Source: Polytrichum commune (lineage: Eukaryota > Streptophyta > Polytrichopsida > Polytrichales > Polytrichaceae). Taken from it: DNA of 64,000 nt. The stretch is taken from positions 4,962,501-5,026,500 of the forward strand of contig OX485808.1 in the NCBI GenBank assembly GCA_950295325.1, written 5' to 3'. A program made the position numbers and the translations under genes. A model generated the notes under the pieces. The model searched no databases. It saw only the letters and a program-made list of their open reading frames with translations, and was not told where the DNA came from. The stretch's first letter is position 1, and every line of letters begins with the position of its first letter. This document shows, in pieces, positions 59,666 through 64,000 of the stretch.

Positions 59666-62600
59666 ATGCCCCCCAAGAAAAGACCTGGAGAACGATGGTT
59701 CAAGCCGGCACCAGACGCGATCTGGCAGGAGCACGAAACTCCTAAAAACGAATCCTACGTAGCAAAAGAAGACCTTGTAATTGCATGGTCCTTTCTTGTA
59801 GTAAAAGCAGCTCAATTCAAAATCCTCCTTGTTTTGAAGGTTGGCACGGAGGAGCAACACACATGGGATCCTTTGACGGGATGGGAGGTGGCATCAATTC
59901 AGGTTCTAGGAGAGCACGTTGACGTCATCCTGGAAAACTCTTCTCTGGAAAATGTGCACATGTTCATGCATGAGCAAGCGGAGCCATTCGATCCGGTATA
60001 CGTGAAGGAATCCTGCGCTGAGCCAGATATTGTTAAGCCGGATACAATCTTCATAGATGCGATCATTTCAAACACGAAGGTTGCAACCAGGTTCACTAAA
60101 CTTAAGCAGGCAATCAACGCAATAAACAAGACCCAGCAAAGCAAGTCAAAATCTCAACAAGCTGTGAGGCGCAAGGCGACTGCTGAAGAGGGCGTAGGGT
60201 CGTCAAGACCTCAAACAGTGAGGAAGCCCCGACCGGTTCCAGCTGACTCGAGGAGAACAACACCTACGGCAACTCCTGCTGATAGTGAAACACCGACGCC
60301 ATCACAAAGCCGGCAGACGACACCATCTAAGAGGCCGAGTGAGTCAGCATCTGCCATGACAGATGAGCCTGTTTCACCGGAGCTACGTATGCCCAAGCCC
60401 GGGGAAGGAGTGGAGCCATCGGAGATCCAGAAAATACTCAATAGTTTCGACACCAAGTGTTTACATTGTTTTTTCATGGGCAGAGAATTCAAGTTTGATG
60501 TCAACATCGCACAATGCCACCTAGCGCCACCAGAGAAGTGCGTTCGGGCAAAGGAAGATGCGTATGTTGATTGGTTAATCGCCCAGATGGTGAGCGACCA
60601 GTTTAAACATGATAGGCAGACTATTGTTGTCATGCCTCAGGGACACAAAAGAATGCCTACACCGGATATGTGGCCTTCTATAGAGAAAGGCGATTTTTGG
60701 CTGATTGACGGTCAGCACAGTGTTGAAGCTTCAAAGAAACTTCAACTGATGACGGAGTGGAATGATCCCAATGGTCTAAAGGAAAAATTGAAGGTATGGA
60801 AGGCATTGGTCGTGTGGTCGGACGACGAAACCCGGCTGAGCGATATCTCCCGCTATTTCAACATGAATAACAAGAAGCAGGCATATCAAGCTTCTTGGAT
60901 TAGGAACATCATGGCATCGCGGGATGTGTGGGAGTTTTACGGCCGGCCTCCCAAGGAAAGGGAGAATGCAAAAGACAAGAATCCAAAGTGGGAGGTGAGC
61001 ATTGTTTCTCAAACAGAGTTTGGGTCGATCAACCCAAACTTTGTGTTTCTTCATACAGTTTGGGTCGCTTGACCCAAACCTTGTGTTTCAGTTTGTGTTT
61101 GTCTACGCAGTTTGTTGTTCATCATTTTTCTTCTTTGTTTGGAAACAACATATTGAGAATTAACACGCATTCTATGCTCTTGTGCAGCTTTTCAAATACC
61201 AAATGATAAACAAGTTCTCCTCAATTGACAATTCAAGTCACAAGCAAAAGAAGTACAATGAGCTAAGAGGAGAGATCTACTTGATTACATCATCCGACAT
61301 GGTTTGGCAGAAGTGGAAGACAGTGTTTGAGAAACACGAGACAGGGGATCTCATGGATCCTGACACATGCAACCTCTTCAACTCGTCCTCTCGATTCAAG
61401 GTGATGAAGCCTCTCATGAGAGAATTCTTTAGAAGTCTGCAGGGTCTTTCAGAGGCGGAAATGGGGAAGGCGGCAACGCACATCTTGCACAACAACCCGA
61501 CCCCTAAGAGATTTTGGGTGTACCCCAAAATAGTCTTCACCAAGCCGAAATCCTTTGTTCCTTCATGCTACACAATGAAGGAATGGGCGGAGAATAGGAA
61601 GAAGAAAACAACGATCGTCCAGGAGCTGCAGAAGCTAATCCCGGAAAAGAACATTTTTGTCGATGACGAGGTGAACGAGGTGAACTGGAGAGCGTTCAAG
61701 GCTGAATACAACTTCACCAGTGCATCCATGGCAGCTCTGATCAGGGAGGCAGGAGAAGACTTCCTAAAGTCAAAACTGGTGAAGGGTGGGAAGAACCTGG
61801 CTCTTCCAGAACACTCGACGTGTGCCTTCTCGAACTTTATAAAGGAGAAGAAGATTGTAAGTTTTGAGGGGGATGCGCATTTCAACCTTGTCGTTTTTGA
61901 CCCTATTAAAATCCAGGGATGGCCCGGCCTTGATTCCAGGAAAGAAATACGAGTAAGAGCAGCGGACTGGTTCTCCTTTGGCATAATAGACTTCCGGAGC
62001 ATTCCTGGGAGTACGTTTGAGGACACAATGGGTACACCCTTCTACGAGCCCTTCATGTCGAAGTTCGTGGAGTATGCAAGCCCTAAGCTTAGGGAGGTCG
62101 ATATGTGGCTGTGAATAGTAGAGGATAGGAGAGCAGAGCAAGTGTATGAAATTGTGAGGAAATTGCAGCCTGAGTATGCGGTGTCTAAGTCTCACTACAT
62201 TGCTGCAATGGCGGAGGGGGTGTACACGACACTAAAGGACAAGAAAACCAAAGTCATGAATTTGTTGTGCTTGTACTTTGTGTTCAAAGCAACCTTGCTG
62301 AAGGTGGAGAACCACCCCATAACCCGGATGCAGAAACTATTCCAAGTTCCAGAAGGCCTGGGTGCAAGTAAGTTCCTCTACGACGAGGCAAAATATGCCA
62401 TATACCATTCGGACGAGTTGCGGATGGAATTCTATCTCCGAATAATGAGGGCCTTGACGAGAAGAGGGGACTGTATATTCAACGTCTTCGGCGGTACCAA
62501 GCCCATCTTCGCTGGCATGGTAAGCTCCTTACCATAATTGTTTTCATAGTTTGGATCGAGCGACCCAAACTAACACTGATGCTAGTTTGGGTCGCTCGAC

Positions 62601-64000
62601 CCAAACTATAACTTTTGCAATTGATATTAGGTCTTGCATGTACTTCCCCTTTTCGGTGGAATCACATGTTATGCCATATAATAACATCTGGTGGGATTTC
62701 TGCAGATGCTGGGGCTGAACGTGTACAGCTATGTAGACCTTAATGACATCCAATTCTACAAGGCCCAAAAATCGTTGGCGAAGAAGATGGATATACTAGA
62801 CTGGATCCCTGGGAGCTACGCCGAGGAGACTGTTGAAGGGGGTGAGAGCCCGCTGGATAAGGCGAGGCGTGTCAACCCTGAAGAATTGGCCATAAGGGTT
62901 CCAGTTGCTGTACCAGAGCCTCTGGTCCAAGTGCATCCAGGCACATCCTCTCGGCGACCGCGTGACGAGGAGGGGGAGGAGGAGGAGGAGGATGAGGAGG
63001 TGGAAGAGGAGGAAGAAGAGGCTAAAGTGGAGGGCGAGGTCGAAGAAGGGGGAACAGGCTTCACTCAGGAATCTGAAGCCCCTCAACGAAAGAAGGCAAT
63101 GCGGGTAGCAACTCCACAAAGTAAGTTGGTGCCCGTCCTGACGGTTGATGATGCCCGCGACATGTACTCCAGGGATGCGACTGCCGCGTTCAGGGAGAGG
63201 AGGAAACTAAAAGGCAAGAAACTCTATGGCGACTATGCCATCGAGGAGACAATTGCCATTAGCAGCGAAGACGAGGACGACATGGAGCTCGCCAAACGGC
63301 TCAGGTCGGACCCTCCCTCTCCAGGTGCCTTCGCAGGGATGGTGAAGGTGAAGCCGGAAGTCCTCACCGTGCAAGAAGCCAACGAGAAGATGTTAAGGGA
63401 CGAAGAACAACGCGTCCACTTGCAAAAGGCCGCTACTGAAGAACCCTCAGTGCGGAACGAAGTGGCAGAGCTAAGGGCTCTCTTATTGGAGCAAGAGCGA
63501 CTGCGGGCATTGGCGCAACCTCCAACTAGCGCGGACTTGATCACGCAAGTGATTCGAGGCATGTGGGCGCAGGGTTTGGTGGTGGCTCCCCCGGGCTCAT
63601 TTCCACACTTGCCCCCCGGCTTCCCTCCCCAGAACATTCCTCCGCAGCCCGTGCCGCAATCCTCCTTCAGCTTTCAGCACATGGTTCCCCCCCACGTCCG
63701 TCCGTATCCGCCGGTTCAACAAGCGGATGACCCCAATATATGGCGCCTTCCCGGGTCTTCTAGACCTGTGACCCCCCCACCACTTCGGCCGCCCCTGGTG
63801 ATCCCCCCGCCCCATCAGCAGGACGACCCCCACATGTTTGGGTCGTCCGACCCAAACCCGCCCCCCCTTACAGTGCAACAAGGCCAATCTCATGATGCAG
63901 GAGAGTTTGGGTCGGCCGACCCAAACCCCGTGACCGCTCAGTCTTCAATGGACCAACATGGGTCTGAAAGAGACACACCCATGCCTGATGTTGAAGGTCC
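59666..64000 (+). pseudogene. G2: ParB/DGQHR-like gene with one in-frame stop, cut by the window end
   Basis: Exons 59666-60994, 61188-62519 and 62706 to beyond 64000, all phase 0. It is a paralogue of G1 over the whole length. Exon 1 starts MPPKKRPGERWF and has DFWLIDGQHSVEASKKLQ (Asp about 348), like the ParB/DGQHR motif, then WSDDETRLSDISRYFN and WEFYGRPPKEREN. Exon 2 is Lys-rich; its TGA at 62112-62114 replaces the TGG of G1 (IWLWIVEDRR). Exon 3 starts MLGLNVYSY, then an acidic run, DARDMYSRDATAAFRERRK, a helical segment and a Pro-rich tail with two in-frame palindromes. Unless the TGA is read through, the protein is cut near residue 751. Two palindromes lie in intron 1 (61018, 61058) and two in intron 2 (62549, 62585). 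The FCP1-like part, if present, lies beyond the window. Confidence 0.75.
63836..63926. repeat. Two palindromes inside G2 coding exon 3
   Basis: Perfect 22-bp palindromes at 63836-63857 (centre TC, encoding FGSSDPN) and 63905-63926 (centre GC, encoding FGSADPN). At the aligned place of the first one G1 has only a half site (27826-27840 region, reading SDDPNPP); the second is shared. Confidence 0.95.

Noticed and set aside
62112-62114. TGA in G2 as a selenocysteine or edited codon
   Set aside because: Land plants lack selenocysteine insertion, and stop-removing U-to-C editing is known from organelles, not from nuclear transcripts; a mutation is simpler.

Overview
This is nuclear DNA of a land plant. 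The evidence is long stretches without genes, short GT-AG introns, scattered TTTAGGG-type telomeric repeats, a Ty1/copia element with an initiator-tRNA-Met primer site, many MITE-like foldback elements, and a plant-specific DUF247 (UPF0481) gene. The sequence does not fix the lineage; a fern, lycophyte, bryophyte or gymnosperm is only a guess.

Layout: 1-7.7 kb has no convincing gene and is bracketed by a 572-bp inverted repeat (1-572 / 5662-6233). 7.7-10.5 kb holds a multi-exon gene with an FCP1/NIF-like HAD domain, followed by T1 (12.6-15.8 kb), a large DDE-transposase-like gene. 16.3-25 kb holds MITEs, a DUF247 pseudogene and two large foldback elements. 25.2-33.5 kb (minus strand) holds gene G1, which has a ParB/DGQHR-like motif, with an FCP1-like exon or gene directly downstream. 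Head to head with it on the plus strand lies T2 (36.4-40.9 kb), a paralogue of T1. 41.4-49 kb holds foldback fragments, a PIF/Harbinger-like MITE and a decayed copia element. 49-51.75 kb is a second copy of the DUF247 segment, here intact. 51.75-54.9 kb holds T3, a truncated T paralogue on the minus strand. Head to head with it lies G2 (57.6-64 kb, plus strand), which runs off the window.

The main result is a repeated module in which a transposase-like gene (T) and a ParB-like gene (G), the latter followed by an FCP1-like domain in the copy seen in full, are transcribed divergently from homologous promoters. It is present twice in opposite orientations (about 25.2-40.9 kb, and 51.75 kb to beyond the window). 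The introns of these genes, above all the first intron in the 5' leader, are filled with 22-bp perfect palindromes. The half-site is GTTTGGGTCG, followed by any two bases and the reverse complement. There are about 75 copies, in arrays with fixed spacing (64/56, 73/38 and 63 bp) and array-specific central dinucleotides. The T1 locus carries a different 22-bp palindrome at the same place, with half-site GTTTCACTCG. The two families share the scaffold GTTT-three bases-TCG-two bases-CGA-three bases-AAAC and differ only in the inner triplet, as expected for sites read by related proteins of different specificity. Some palindromes lie in frame within a coding exon and encode FGSxDPN. I read this as an uncharacterised family of plant mobile or selfish units with their own palindromic site system; mobility and protein binding are inferred.

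Several members are decayed. G1 and G2 each carry one in-frame stop, at different places; T3 has a CGA-to-TGA stop, a 4-bp insertion and a 3' truncation; one DUF247 copy has a frameshift and a 51-bp deletion. T1, T2, the second DUF247 copy and both FCP1-like exons are open.
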